Below are positions 19,016 through 27,418 of a stretch of 41,708 bases of DNA, piece by piece. The notes below the pieces were generated by a model. It was given only the letters and a program-made list of their open reading frames with translations, did not search any database and was not told the origin of the DNA. A program made the position numbers and the translations under genes. How positions within the stretch are numbered: position 1 is the stretch's first letter; every line of letters starts with the position of its first letter. The DNA is taken from contig NZ_JAROAV010000053.1 in NCBI RefSeq assembly GCF_029439465.1, positions 1 through 41,708 of the forward strand. The letters run 5' to 3'. Source of the DNA: Luteipulveratus flavus (lineage in GTDB: Bacteria > Actinomycetota > Actinomycetes > Actinomycetales > Dermatophilaceae).

Positions 19016-19888
19016 TCAGAAGACCGGCTTGCCGCCGGTGACACCGACCACGGTGCCGGAGACGTAGCCCGCCTCTCGCGGCGAGGCGAGGTAGACGAAG
19101 GCCGGTGCCACCTCGGCCGGCTGACCGGCGCGACCGAGCGGGGTGTCCGTGCCGAAGCTCTCCAGCTTCTCCGGGCGCTGCGTCGCCGGCTGCAGGGGCG
19201 TCCAGATCGGGCCGGGCGCCACCGCATTCACGCGGATGCCCTTGGGTCCGAGCTCGGCCGCCAGGTTCACGGTCAGGTTGTTGATGCCGGCCTTGGTCGC
19301 CGCGTAGTCCAGCAGCGACGTCGACGGCTGGTACGCCTGGATCGAGCTGACGTTGATGATGCTGCTGCCCTTGTGCAGGTGCGGGAGGACCGCCTGGGTC
19401 AGCCAGAGCAGGGCGTACAGGTTGGTCTTCAGGACCCGGTCGATGCGCTCGACGCTCATGTCCTCCAGCCCGTCGTCGCGCGCCATCTGCACGCCGGCGT
19501 TGTTGATCAGGACGTCCAGGCCGCCGAGCTCCTGCACCGCCTTGCCGGCGACCTCCTCGCAGGTGTGCTGCTCGGTGAGGTCACCCGGGCAGAGGGCGGC
19601 CGTCCGGCCGGTCTCCCGGACCCAGCTGGCCGTCTCCTCGGCGTCCCCCTGCTCCTCGGGGAGGTAGGACAGTGCGACGTCCGCTCCCTCACGCGCGAAG
19701 GCGATCGCGACCGCGCGGCCGATCCCGGAGTCACCGCCGGTGATCAGCGCGCGGATCCCCTCCAGGCGCCCGCAGCCCCGGTAGCTGTGCTCACCGTGGT
19801 CCGGCGGCGGGTCCATCGCGTCCGTACGACCTGGCAGGGTCTGCTGCTGGGCGGGGAATCCGGACGTGGGCTCGTCCTGCTCGGACAT
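19016..19888 (-). CDS. Stress-type SDR oxidoreductase
   Basis: 290 residues. SDR fold with TGGDSGIG (about 50-57), NNAG, and the catalytic SSIQAY...YAATK set. The long N-terminal extension with a PDHGEHSYRG motif and the ITGGDSGIGRAVAIAFAREG signature match the YhxC/YdaD/YhdF group of general-stress dehydrogenases of Gram-positive bacteria. The substrate is unknown. GGAGG precedes the ATG by eight bases, and a SigB-like promoter lies 36 bases further upstream, consistent with stress control. Confidence 0.9.
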   Translation of the reverse strand: MSEQDEPTSGFPAQQQTLPGRTDAMDPPPDHGEHSYRGCGRLEGIRALITGGDSGIGRAVAIAFAREGADVALSYLPEEQGDAEETASWVRETGRTAALCPGDLTEQHTCEEVAGKAVQELGGLDVLINNAGVQMARDDGLEDMSVERIDRVLKTNLYALLWLTQAVLPHLHKGSSIINVSSIQAYQPSTSLLDYAATKAGINNLTVNLAAELGPKGIRVNAVAPGPIWTPLQPATQRPEKLESFGTDTPLGRAGQPAEVAPAFVYLASPREAGYVSGTVVGVTGGKPVF

Positions 19889-19924
19889 GGTGATGCCTCC
19901 GTTTCACTACGCGGTGACTCCGCT

Positions 19925-19950
19925 TTACCCGTCGACGGTGGTGGTGACAC
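19925..19950 (-). promoter_or_regulatory. SigB-like promoter of SDR gene
   Basis: Minus strand GTGTCA (19950-19945), 14 bases, GGGTAA (19930-19925), 36 bases before the start at 19888. The -10 is a full match to the SigB-type GGGTA core; the -35 is looser. Confidence 0.5.
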
Positions 19951-19954
19951 GTCC

Positions 19955-20284
19955 TCAGCGGCGGCCGCGCGCGAAGTCCCAGAACCGCAGCAGCGCCATC
20001 TCCTCGTCGACGGTCACGCCCTCGTCCAGCTCGACGTCCGGGGAGGACTCGACCGTCCCGCGGTCGAAGGGCACCACGACACCACCGCCCCGACGCTGGA
20101 CGATGACGCACGCCATCGGGACCGCGTGCCCGATGTGCGTGGGCTGCTCACCGACGACCAACCACTCGGCGGCGTTCGACTGCACGTCGACGAGGATGTC
20201 CTGGACCGCTCCGATCCGCCGACCGGCGCTGTCGAGCACCGAGCGGCCGACGAGATCGACTCCGTGTGGAGCGGTGGGACGCAT
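19955..20284 (-). CDS. PRC-barrel domain protein
   Basis: 109 residues with one PRC-barrel (about 5-85, VDLVGRSVLDSAGRRIGAVQDILVDV and a LVVGEQPTHIGHAV strand), followed by an acidic tail ending FWDFARGRR. PRC-barrels are beta-barrel modules in RimM and photosynthetic reaction-centre H subunits; stand-alone actinobacterial versions have no defined role. The ATG at 20284 is preferred because GAGGAG precedes it by four bases; an in-frame ATG 11 codons upstream has none. It has the best SigB-like promoter of this strand. Confidence 0.82.
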   Translation of the reverse strand: MRPTAPHGVDLVGRSVLDSAGRRIGAVQDILVDVQSNAAEWLVVGEQPTHIGHAVPMACVIVQRRGGGVVVPFDRGTVESSPDVELDEGVTVDEEMALLRFWDFARGRR

Positions 20285-20335
20285 CGCTCTCCTCGGCCGA
20301 CGTCGCTGCCCGCTCATGCGGGCTTGCCCCCGGGG

Positions 20336-20361
20336 TTACCCGCCGTGGCGGCGGTCTAACC
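20336..20361 (-). promoter_or_regulatory. SigB-like promoter of PRC-barrel gene
   Basis: Minus strand GGTTAG (20361-20356), 14 bases, GGGTAA (20341-20336), 51 bases before the start at 20284. Both hexamers fit the SigB/SigF pattern (GTTT-type -35, GGGTA-type -10). Confidence 0.6.
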
Positions 20362-20388
20362 CAGGGATCCCCGATCACCGTCCACCTA

Positions 20389-20444
20389 CGGCAGAACTTG
20401 GCGAGGAGCACACGCATGCATGTGCTCCTCCTTACCTTTTGCCG
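20389..20444. repeat. Palindromic repeat, copy A
   Basis: A 56-base imperfect palindrome centred on GCA|TGC at 20416/20417: inner arms around GAGGAGCACA and TGTGCTCCTC, outer ends CGGCAGAA and TTTTGCCG. It lies downstream of the metallophosphoesterase gene. Layout and outer ends are shared with the palindrome at 34445-34502, so the two look like one family and may act as terminators. Confidence 0.7.
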
Positions 20445-20517
20445 GTGGGTTCGACACGGGGTTGCGAGCCGACCGCGCGGGCGAGATCGCCCGACGCGGT
20501 GAGCGGACGCCGACCGT

Positions 20518-21534
20518 TCAGTGCTGGTACGGGACGCGCTCCCAGGTGAGCGGCGTGGCGTTCGACGCGCCGGTCACGGTCAGCTTGAGCCAGTCCTTGT
20601 TGTTGTCCGAGCCGTCGACGGTGACGCGGTGGAAGTTGTTCACGCCCTCCTTGAGCCCGTAGAAGCTCAGCCACTTCGAGCCCGGCGCGAGCGGGTTGTC
20701 CGAGTCGTAGATGTGGCTGTCGCCGTTGAGCAGGTAGACGGGCTTTCCGAAAGCCTTGGTCTGCGAGGCGATCTCGGCCACCAGCGGGTCGAACGCCGAG
20801 TTGTTGGCGCGCGGCACATCGTAGGTCGGGTCGAACATGTCGGCCTGCATCATCAGGACGACCGCGCGGCCGTGCTGGCCCTTGGCCCGCTCGAACGCCT
20901 GGCGCACCCACGAGATGGAGGCGGTCATCCGGTTCGCCTGCTCGGTGGTCTGCTCGGGCGTCGCGGCGGTCTTGCCGAGGCCGGTCCACGGCGCGAGGTC
21001 GTTGTTGCTGCCGACCACGTGCACGGCCGCGAACTCCACGCCGTTGCGCGAGAACGCCGCGTTCTCCGGGAGGCCCTCGCTCGCCTGGGTGTTCACGTGC
21101 TGCGAGCGTCCGTTGGTGAGGTTCGGACGGGTGAAGAAGGTGTCCCGGACAGCCTGGAGCCGCTCGAGCGGGTTGTACGCGCCGTTGTTGGCACGGTGGC
21201 AGTCGGTCCACTCGTTGTCGCCCGGCGTGTAGACCAGCGGGTCACGGAACCGGTCGAACTGGCCCTTCACCCACTGGAAGTACTCGGTGTCGCAGCGGGT
21301 CGAGCCGTTCTTGATGTCGCCGAGGTGGACGTCGTAGCGCACGTCGGGGTCGGCGTTGATCTCGTCGATCCAGGCGGGGAACTTCTGGATCTGCTCGGCG
21401 CCGTACGGCACGTCGCCGATGACGGCGAGCGTGTAGTCGTGGTTCGAGCCGTTGCCCGCGGAGTACGCCGGAGCAGCGAGGGAGAGGGCGCTCGCGGCGG
21501 CAGCGGCCAGAGCGATGGGGGTGCGCGTACGCAT
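20518..21534 (-). CDS. Secreted metallophosphoesterase
   Basis: 338 residues with a Sec signal peptide (about 1-25, Ala-rich core, cleavage near AYS-A). The mature protein has calcineurin-like phosphoesterase motifs: GDVPYG (40-45), HLGDIKNGS (70-78), TPGDNEWTD (103-111) and a late LNGDSHIYD histidine motif. It should bind two metal ions and hydrolyse phosphoesters outside the cytoplasm; the substrate is unknown. It is monocistronic, bounded by tRNA-Ser upstream and a palindromic repeat downstream. Confidence 0.9.
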   Translation of the reverse strand: MRTRTPIALAAAAASALSLAAPAYSAGNGSNHDYTLAVIGDVPYGAEQIQKFPAWIDEINADPDVRYDVHLGDIKNGSTRCDTEYFQWVKGQFDRFRDPLVYTPGDNEWTDCHRANNGAYNPLERLQAVRDTFFTRPNLTNGRSQHVNTQASEGLPENAAFSRNGVEFAAVHVVGSNNDLAPWTGLGKTAATPEQTTEQANRMTASISWVRQAFERAKGQHGRAVVLMMQADMFDPTYDVPRANNSAFDPLVAEIASQTKAFGKPVYLLNGDSHIYDSDNPLAPGSKWLSFYGLKEGVNNFHRVTVDGSDNNKDWLKLTVTGASNATPLTWERVPYQH

Positions 21535-21683
21535 CGGGGGACCTTTCGATGTGGGGCCGAACGCCTCATCGCAGCGCCGCCCGATGAACGCCGGACGACG
21601 GCGAGGCGGACGCGGCGGTGAACATCGCAGGTGCGCCGAGGGTCGATTTCGCCCGCGGCGGGCGCTCGGGTACTCTCGTCGGC

Positions 21684-21773
21684 GGTGGCGTGTCCGAGCG
21701 GCCTAAGGAGCACGCCTCGAAAGCGTGTGTGGGGGCAACTCCACCGTGGGTTCAAATCCCACCGCCACCGCCA
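21684..21773 (+). tRNA. tRNA-Ser (CGA)
   Basis: Class II tRNA with acceptor arms GGTGGCG/CGCCACC, anticodon loop CTCGAAA giving CGA, a long variable arm, T-arm GTGGGTTCAAATCCCAC, discriminator G and an encoded CCA at 21771-21773. It reads UCG, a preferred serine codon at this base composition. A TACTCT -10 candidate ends at 21676, seven bases upstream. Confidence 0.97.
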
Positions 21774-21778
21774 GTCGA

Positions 21779-21810
21779 AGCCCCCGGGAGCACTGCTCCC
21801 GGGGGCTTTC
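21779..21810 (+). terminator. Intrinsic terminator of tRNA-Ser(CGA)
   Basis: Exact 12-base arms AGCCCCCGGGAG (21779-21790) and CTCCCGGGGGCT (21796-21807) followed by TTTC, directly after the tRNA. Confidence 0.9.
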
Positions 21811-21827
21811 GCACGTCGTGGGTTCCC

Positions 21828-22688
21828 TCAGAAGGCGAGGCGGACCGCGGCCATATCCTGGTCGCCGTGGCCGTCCTTCGACGCCTGCTCGAACACCGCC
21901 CGCTGCCCGTCGATGACGTCCGTGCGCAGGCCGACCTTCGCCAACGCGTCGCGGATCAGCCCGGTGTCCTTCAGCATTCCGTCCAGCGCGAACGACGGCT
22001 CGTACGCGCCCTCGATCATCGCCTTCCCCTTCATCTGCAGGTACGGCGCACTGCTCGCGCCCCCGTCGAGCGCCTCCAGGAAAGTACGCGCGTCCAGCCC
22101 GAGGCCCTCGGCGAGCGCGACGGACTGCGCGGCGGCGGCGGTGATGGAGGCGATCCAGGCGTTGCACGCCAGCTTCAGCCCGCTGGCCTGACCGAGCGCG
22201 TCGCCTGCGCGGACGACCTTGCTGGTCAGTGCGTCGAGGGTCGGCGTCGCCGCGGTGACCAGCGCGTGCGGGCCGGACACCAGCGCGACCAGCGATCCCT
22301 GCTCGGCCGGCTGCTTCGTCCCGAGCATCGGCGCGTCGAGGAGCCGATCGGTGCTCGCCGCGTCGGCGATGCGGGCCATGCCGTCCGGGCCGACCGTCGA
22401 GCTCTGCACCCATACTGCGTCGTCCTCGATCGCGCCGACCAGCTCGTCGGTCACGGCCAGCACGGCGTCGGTGTCGAAGAGCATCGTGACGACGACGTCC
22501 GCTCCCCTCACCGCGTCGGCGACAGAGCCCGCCACGTCGATCCCGTCGGAGCTCAGCGACTCGGCGCGGGACCGCGTCCGGTTCCACACCCGTACGTCGT
22601 GGCCGGCGCGCGCCGCCGACCGCGCCATCCCGGCGCCCATCGTCCCCGTCCCGAGGACGGCCACCACCTGCTGCTTCGTCTCAGCCAT
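21828..22688 (-). CDS. Beta-hydroxyacid dehydrogenase-like oxidoreductase
   Basis: 286 residues. N-terminal Rossmann domain GTGTMGAGMA (about 13-22), substrate-loop segment DAPMLGTKQPAEQGSLVALVSG and a helical C-terminal domain with the conserved lysine in GLKLACNAW. This is the 3-hydroxyisobutyrate/6-phosphogluconate dehydrogenase-like (NAD-binding domain 2/11) family, which reduces or oxidises beta-hydroxyacids or semialdehydes. The substrate cannot be read from the sequence. The usual SGP-type loop is DAPMLGT here. No operon partner is clear. Confidence 0.87.
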   Translation of the reverse strand: MAETKQQVVAVLGTGTMGAGMARSAARAGHDVRVWNRTRSRAESLSSDGIDVAGSVADAVRGADVVVTMLFDTDAVLAVTDELVGAIEDDAVWVQSSTVGPDGMARIADAASTDRLLDAPMLGTKQPAEQGSLVALVSGPHALVTAATPTLDALTSKVVRAGDALGQASGLKLACNAWIASITAAAAQSVALAEGLGLDARTFLEALDGGASSAPYLQMKGKAMIEGAYEPSFALDGMLKDTGLIRDALAKVGLRTDVIDGQRAVFEQASKDGHGDQDMAAVRLAF

Positions 22689-22726
22689 GTACGCGGCAAC
22701 CGGGCGCGGCGGTCAGGTGTTCCGGC

Positions 22727-23209
22727 TCAGCGGCCGGCGTTCTTGCGGCGGGTGGCCAGGCGCGGCCGGCCGCCCACCCAGGAGCGGCGGGCGTCCACGA
22801 CGTACCCGCGCTCCAGCGCCTCGCGACCCACCAGCATCCGGAACCCCATGGCGTCGCGGTTGGTGAGCGTCACCTCGGCGCTCAGCCGGCGGCGTACCAG
22901 GACGAGGTCGAGGAGCACCACGATGCGGTCCTCGGCGTGACCGGAGGAGCTGCGGACCAGGCGTCGGTCGTGGATCGGGCGCTCCACCACGACCGCGTCG
23001 CTGTCGGTGTGCTGCCACGGGTGGACCGAGAAGCGGACCCAGGGCACGCCGTCGCGGTCGAGCTCCTCGACGTCGAAGGCGTGCAGAGAGGACGAGCGCG
23101 CGCCGGTGTCGATCTTGGCCTTGATCCACGGAACTCCGGCACCTGGCAACCGCACCCACTCACGCCAGCCCACGATGGTTGAATGGGGCGGCTCTGACAC
23201 CCGCCCCAT
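22727..23209 (-). CDS. RimB-like retropepsin-fold protease
   Basis: 160 residues. The motif KIDTGARSSSLHA (about 31-43) is the active-site signature of the retropepsin-like 'ATP-dependent zinc protease' family (Pfam PF05618), which includes RimB of the Pseudomonas rimABK operon. It is divergent from a RimK-type ligase with only 16 bases between the start codons, so the pair is probably co-regulated. RimB is thought to act on glutamylated ribosomal protein S6 there; the same role here is inference. Alternative starts at GTG 23200 or 23173 are possible. Confidence 0.85.
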   Translation of the reverse strand: MGRVSEPPHSTIVGWREWVRLPGAGVPWIKAKIDTGARSSSLHAFDVEELDRDGVPWVRFSVHPWQHTDSDAVVVERPIHDRRLVRSSSGHAEDRIVVLLDLVLVRRRLSAEVTLTNRDAMGFRMLVGREALERGYVVDARRSWVGGRPRLATRRKNAGR

Positions 23210-23225
23210 CTTTCCAGGTAATCGG

Positions 23226-24428
23226 ATGAAGCTCGCAATCCTCTCCCGCGCGCCTCGCGCCTACTCCACCCAACGACTGCGCAGTGCCGCCATCGAGCGC
23301 GGTCACGAGGTCAAGGTCCTCAACACCCTGCGCTTCGCGATCGACCTCACCGGTGAGGAACCTGACCTGCAGTTCCGCGGCCGACCGCTGTCGGACTACG
23401 ACGCGATCGTCCCGCGGATCGGCAGCTCGATCACCTACTTCGGTACGGCGGTCGTGCGGCAGTTCGAGCAGATGGACGTCTACACGCCGAACACCGCCAA
23501 CGGCATCAGCAACGCGCGCGACAAGCTGCGGGCCACCCAGATCCTGTCCCGGCACAACATCGGCATGCCCGCGACGACGTTCGTGCGCAACCGCGCGGAC
23601 GTCCGCCCGGCGATCGAGCGGGTCGGGGGCGCACCGGTCGTCATCAAGCTGCTGGAGGGCACCCAGGGCATCGGCGTCATCCTCGCCCCGGAGATCAAGG
23701 TCGCCGAGGCGATCATCGAGACGCTGCACAGCACCAAGCAGAACGTCCTCATCCAGAGCTTCATCAAGGAGTCGCGCGGCCGCGACATCCGTGCGCTCGT
23801 GGTGGGCGACCGGGTGGTCGCCGCGATGCGTCGGCGGGCGCACGGCGACGAGTTCCGCTCGAACGTCCACCGGGGCGGGTCGGTCGAGCCGGTCGAGCTG
23901 CCGAAGGAGTACGAGGAGACCGCGGTCCGCTCGGCCCAGATCATGGGCCTGCGCGTCGCGGGCGTCGACATGCTGGAGGGCGCCGACGGGCCGCTGGTGA
24001 TGGAGGTCAACTCCTCCCCCGGGCTGGAGGGCATCGAGACCGCCACCAAGCTCGACGTCGCCGGCGCGATCATCGACTACATCGCCAACCAGGTCGCCTT
24101 CCCGGAGATCGACGTACGCCAGCGCCTCACTGTCTCCACGGGGTACGGCGTCGCGGAGCTGGTCGTCCACGGCAGCGCCGACCTGGTCGGAAAGACGCTG
24201 CGCGAGTCCGGCCTGGAGGAGCGCGACATCACCGTGCTGACGGTGCACCGCGGCACGGCCGTCATCCCGAACCCGCGCCACGGCCTGGTGCTGGAGTCGC
24301 AGGACCGGCTGCTGTGCTTCGGCAAGCTCGAGGAGATGCGCTCGATGATCCCCGAGCGACGTCGCCGCCGGGCGAAGGTGCGTCGCCTGCCCAAGCAGCC
24401 GATCACTCCCGAGGCCGACGCCTCCTGA
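23226..24428 (+). CDS. rimK: RimK-type ligase fused to RCK_C-like domain
   Basis: 400 residues, about 100 more than E. coli RimK. Residues 1-295 form the pre-ATP-grasp and ATP-grasp domains, with KLLEGTQGIGV (141-151), SFIKESRGRDIRALVVGDRV and the metal-binding MEVNSSPGLEG (Glu260, Asn262). RimK adds L-glutamate to the C-terminus of ribosomal protein S6. Residues about 302-372 (SADLVGKTLRESGLEERDI, RGTAVIPNPRHGLVLESQDR) match the TrkA_C/RCK_C ligand-binding fold, followed by a basic tail (378-400). The extra domain suggests allosteric control by a small ligand. Divergent from the RimB-like protease gene. Confidence 0.9.
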   Translation: MKLAILSRAPRAYSTQRLRSAAIERGHEVKVLNTLRFAIDLTGEEPDLQFRGRPLSDYDAIVPRIGSSITYFGTAVVRQFEQMDVYTPNTANGISNARDKLRATQILSRHNIGMPATTFVRNRADVRPAIERVGGAPVVIKLLEGTQGIGVILAPEIKVAEAIIETLHSTKQNVLIQSFIKESRGRDIRALVVGDRVVAAMRRRAHGDEFRSNVHRGGSVEPVELPKEYEETAVRSAQIMGLRVAGVDMLEGADGPLVMEVNSSPGLEGIETATKLDVAGAIIDYIANQVAFPEIDVRQRLTVSTGYGVAELVVHGSADLVGKTLRESGLEERDITVLTVHRGTAVIPNPRHGLVLESQDRLLCFGKLEEMRSMIPERRRRRAKVRRLPKQPITPEADAS

Positions 24429-24442
24429 CCGGCCCGGGTTCG

Positions 24443-24922
24443 CTACAGCTCGACCTGCTCGTTCTCGCCCTCGTACCGCTCGCCGGTCGCCTTGGCCTTC
24501 ACCAGGTTCGCGACCTGGACGACCTTGCCGCCCGGTGAGTCCCAGTACTCCGCGCTCTCGCCGGCGACGTGGATCAGCACGTTGTTCGGGTTCTCCGGGC
24601 CACCCTCCAGCCAGGCGTCGGTGAAGGTGTTCCACAGGTCCTTCAGCCGGGCGACGTCGTCCACGACCTCCGCGCGGCCATCGACCGAGACCCAGGTCCC
24701 GCGCCCGGCGTAGGCGACGTTGACGCGGGAGTCCTGCTGGATCGCCCGCGACTTGTGGCTGTCGCGCTCGCCGATGAACCAGATGTCGCCGCTGAAGTCG
24801 ACGTCCTGGGTGGCCATCGGCTTGCTCATCAGCCGACCGCTCGGGTCGACGAAGGTCAGCATCGCGACCTTCACGTCCTTGACCAGCTCGGCGACCTTCT
24901 CCGGGGTTCCTGCCTCAGCCAT
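24443..24922 (-). CDS. PPOX-type general stress protein
   Basis: 159 residues. Split-barrel flavin-binding fold of the pyridoxamine 5'-phosphate oxidase-like/general stress protein 26 group, with MLTFVDPSGRLMSKPMATQ, DIWFIGERDSHKSRAI and RVNVAYAGRGTWVSVDGRAE. Enzymatic substrate is not known; related proteins bind FMN or F420. A SigB-like promoter (24967-24991) lies 44 bases before the ATG. Ends 14 bases from the convergent rimK. Confidence 0.9.
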   Translation of the reverse strand: MAEAGTPEKVAELVKDVKVAMLTFVDPSGRLMSKPMATQDVDFSGDIWFIGERDSHKSRAIQQDSRVNVAYAGRGTWVSVDGRAEVVDDVARLKDLWNTFTDAWLEGGPENPNNVLIHVAGESAEYWDSPGGKVVQVANLVKAKATGERYEGENEQVEL

Positions 24923-24966
24923 CTCGACGCCTCTCCTGTGTCGTGGGTGAACGCTGTCTCCTTCGG

Positions 24967-24991
24967 CTACCCACTCCGCGCGTCACGAACC
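24967..24991 (-). promoter_or_regulatory. SigB-like promoter of PPOX gene
   Basis: Minus strand GGTTCG (24991-24986), 13 bases, GGGTAG (24972-24967), 44 bases before the start at 24922. Confidence 0.55.
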
Positions 24992-24994
24992 CGG

Positions 24995-25801
24995 TCAGCG
25001 CCCGACGAGCAGCCCCACGTCGACCGCCGCGATCGCGATCGCGGCGAGGAAGGGCGTACGACCGGTCGCCCGGGCGGCGAACGCGGCGAGGGCGGCGGTC
25101 AGGACGAGCGCCGCCCACGCCCAGACCGGTACGGGCGGCCCTGGGGCGAGCACGACGACGGCGGACGCCGCCAGCAGCACCAGCGGCGCGACCGCCTGCA
25201 CCGTCCGAGGGCCGAGACGCTGCGGCAGGCCGAGGACGCCGGCCCGGATGTCCTCGGCGAGGTCGGGGAGCGCGTTCAGCAGGTGGAGACCGACACCGAT
25301 GAGCGCGCCTGCGGCCATCGCCCACGCGGGCGGCCACCCGCGCTCGGCCCGCGCGAGCGTGACCACGGCGGGCAGCGCGGCGAACGCGACCGCGTACGGC
25401 ACCGGCGACCAGACCGTGCTCTTGAGGCCGAGGTTGTACGCCCATCCGGCCGCGACGCCCAGCCCCAGGTGGACGAGCGCCGAAGGGACACCGCACGCGA
25501 AAGATGCTGCGACACAACCGATCCCGGCGATCACGATGGACCGGCGGACGACCTCGGCCGAGACGTCACCTCGGGCGATCGGCTTGTCGGACCGGCCGAC
25601 GGCGAGGTCCCGCGGCAGGTCGATCAGGTCGTTGGACCAGCCGATGGTGAGCTGCCCCAGCAGGACGGCGACCACGACCGGGACCGCCGTCCGGAGCGAG
25701 TGCCCGTACGCGACAGAGAGCAGCGCCGTCAAGACCGTGACCGCCACGGTGGGCGCGGGGTGGCACGCAGCGAGGAGCGCGCCGCGACGCGTGGGCTTCA
25801 T
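24995..25801 (-). CDS. UbiA-family prenyltransferase
   Basis: 268 residues, about nine hydrophobic helices. Aspartate-rich motif 1 is NDLIDLPRD (57-65) and motif 2 is NALPDLAED (176-184), the Mg-diphosphate binding sites of UbiA enzymes, which transfer an isoprenyl chain to an aromatic acceptor in the membrane. It is divergent from the type III PKS gene with 34 bases between starts, and the PKS operon also carries IPP isomerase and a geranylgeranyl-reductase-like gene. It is therefore likely to prenylate the polyketide-derived phenol, which is inference from context. Confidence 0.9.
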   Translation of the reverse strand: MKPTRRGALLAACHPAPTVAVTVLTALLSVAYGHSLRTAVPVVVAVLLGQLTIGWSNDLIDLPRDLAVGRSDKPIARGDVSAEVVRRSIVIAGIGCVAASFACGVPSALVHLGLGVAAGWAYNLGLKSTVWSPVPYAVAFAALPAVVTLARAERGWPPAWAMAAGALIGVGLHLLNALPDLAEDIRAGVLGLPQRLGPRTVQAVAPLVLLAASAVVVLAPGPPVPVWAWAALVLTAALAAFAARATGRTPFLAAIAIAAVDVGLLVGR

Positions 25802-25805
25802 GCGA

Positions 25806-25832
25806 TTGACAGTAGGCGCCAGCGGTTAGGTT
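25806..25832 (+). promoter_or_regulatory. Promoter of type III PKS operon
   Basis: TTGACA (25806-25811) and TAGGTT (25827-25832) with 15-base spacing, in the 34-base gap before the PKS gene. Initiation seven bases on would be at the GTG at 25839, so the message may be leaderless. Confidence 0.5.
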
Positions 25833-25835
25833 GAG

Positions 25836-26900
25836 GTGGTGAGTCACCTCGCCGCAGCGACCGGTGTCCTCCCGGCGCACCGCCACGACCAGGACGAGGT
25901 CACCGCTGCCTTCGCGGACATGCTGACCAAGGACGGCGCTGACCGACGGCTGCTCGAACGCATCCACGCCAACGCCGGCGTCGACCGGCGTCACCTCGCG
26001 CTGCCGCTGTCCTCGTACGCCGATCTCGGCGACTTCGGTGCGGCGAACGACGCCTTCATCCGCGAGGGCGTACGGCTCGGGGCGGCCGCGGTGCTGGCGG
26101 CGCTGGAGGAGGCCGGCCAGCGGCCCGAGGATGTCGACCTCATCGTCTCGACCACCATCACCGGGTTCGCGGTCCCGTCGCTGGACGCCCGGATCGCGAT
26201 GGAGATCGGCCTGCGTGAGGACGTCAAGCGCGCGCCGCTGGTCGGTCTCGGCTGCGTCGCCGGCGCCGCAGGCATCGCTCGCGTGCACGACTACCTGCGC
26301 GGTCACCCGTCGGCGACGGCCGTGCTGCTGTCCGTCGAGCTGTGCAGCCTGACGGTGCAGAGGGACGACACGTCGGTCGCGAATCTCGTCGCCAGCGGCC
26401 TGTTCGGCGACGGTGCGGGCGCGGTGGTCCTGCGCGGCGCGGACGCCGAGCCGGGCGCGTCCGGCGTGCGGGTCGTCGACAGCAGGAGCCGCCTCTACCC
26501 CGACACCGAGCGCGCGATGGGCTGGGACGTCGGCTCGACCGGGCTGCGGATCGTGCTCGGCGTGGAGGTGCCCGAGCTGGTGCGGGCGCACCTGCGCGAG
26601 GACGTCGACCGCTTCCTCGCCGGCCACGGCCTGACCCGCGACGACATCGGCTGGTGGGTCGCCCACCCGGGCGGACCGAAGGTGCTGGAGGCGATGGCCG
26701 ACGCGTTGGAGGTCACCCGCGACGCGCTGGGCGTCACCTGGAGCTCCCTGCGCCGGATCGGCAACCTGTCGTCCGCGTCCGTGCTCCACATCCTCGCCGA
26801 CACGCTGCGGGACCGCCCGCCCCGCGCGGGTACCAACGGCCTGCTGCTGGCGATGGGTCCGGGGTTCTGCCTCGAGCTGGTCCTGCTGAGGGCCGACTGA
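25836..26900 (+). CDS. Type III polyketide synthase
   Basis: 354 residues. Chalcone-synthase-like iterative ketosynthase with the catalytic triad visible: Cys140 in [10 protein letters not shown], His277 in HPGG and Asn310 in IGNLSSAS. The GPGF loop is present near the C-terminus (MGPGFCLE). It condenses malonyl-CoA onto an acyl starter to make a resorcinol, pyrone or similar ring; the starter cannot be predicted. It has two adjacent possible GTG starts (25836, 25839). The next two genes follow with one- and four-base overlaps, in the srsABC-like order. Confidence 0.95.
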   Translation: MVSHLAAATGVLPAHRHDQDEVTAAFADMLTKDGADRRLLERIHANAGVDRRHLALPLSSYADLGDFGAANDAFIREGVRLGAAAVLAALEEAGQRPEDVDLIVSTTITGFAVPSLDARIAMEIGLREDVKRAPLVGLGCVAGAAGIARVHDYLRGHPSATAVLLSVELCSLTVQRDDTSVANLVASGLFGDGAGAVVLRGADAEPGASGVRVVDSRSRLYPDTERAMGWDVGSTGLRIVLGVEVPELVRAHLREDVDRFLAGHGLTRDDIGWWVAHPGGPKVLEAMADALEVTRDALGVTWSSLRRIGNLSSASVLHILADTLRDRPPRAGTNGLLLAMGPGFCLELVLLRAD

Positions 26901-27418
26901 TGGGCTGGTTCACCGCGTTCGTCCTGCTGGTCGGCCTGGAGCGGGTCGCGGAGCTGGTCGTCTCGAAGCGGCACGCGGCTTGGGCGTTCGCGCGCGGCGG
27001 CCGCGAGTACGGCGCCGGCCACTACCCGGTGATGGTCGTGCTGCACACCTCACTGCTGGTCGGTGCGCTGCTGGAGGTGTGGCTGCTGGACCGGCCGTTC
27101 CTCCCCGCGCTCGGCTGGACGATGGTCGTGGTCGTGCTGCTCACCCAGGCGCTGCGCTGGTGGTGCATCCGCACGCTCGGTCACTTCTGGAACACCCGGG
27201 TGATCGTCGTCCCGGGCGCGGATCTGGTCACGCGCGGGCCGTACCGCCTGATCCCGCACCCCAACTACGTTGCGGTGGTGGTGGAGGGTGTGGCGCTGCC
27301 ACTGGTCCACACGGCCTGGCTGACCGCCGTGCTGTTCACCGTCCTCAACGCGGCGCTGCTGACCGTCCGGATCCGGGTCGAGGACGCGGCGCTCGGCCGG
27401 CGGTCGGTGCCGGCATGA
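26900..27418 (+). CDS. Isoprenylcysteine methyltransferase-like protein
   Basis: 172 residues, four or five membrane helices, with the C-terminal ICMT-family motif RGPYRLIPHPNYVAVVVE (about 114-131) that binds S-adenosylmethionine. In the Streptomyces srs operon a protein of this family (SrsB) O-methylates a resorcinol; the same role here is inferred from gene order. The ATG overlaps the PKS stop by one base (TGATG), and its own end overlaps the flavoprotein start by four bases. Confidence 0.88.
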   Translation: MGWFTAFVLLVGLERVAELVVSKRHAAWAFARGGREYGAGHYPVMVVLHTSLLVGALLEVWLLDRPFLPALGWTMVVVVLLTQALRWWCIRTLGHFWNTRVIVVPGADLVTRGPYRLIPHPNYVAVVVEGVALPLVHTAWLTAVLFTVLNAALLTVRIRVEDAALGRRSVPA

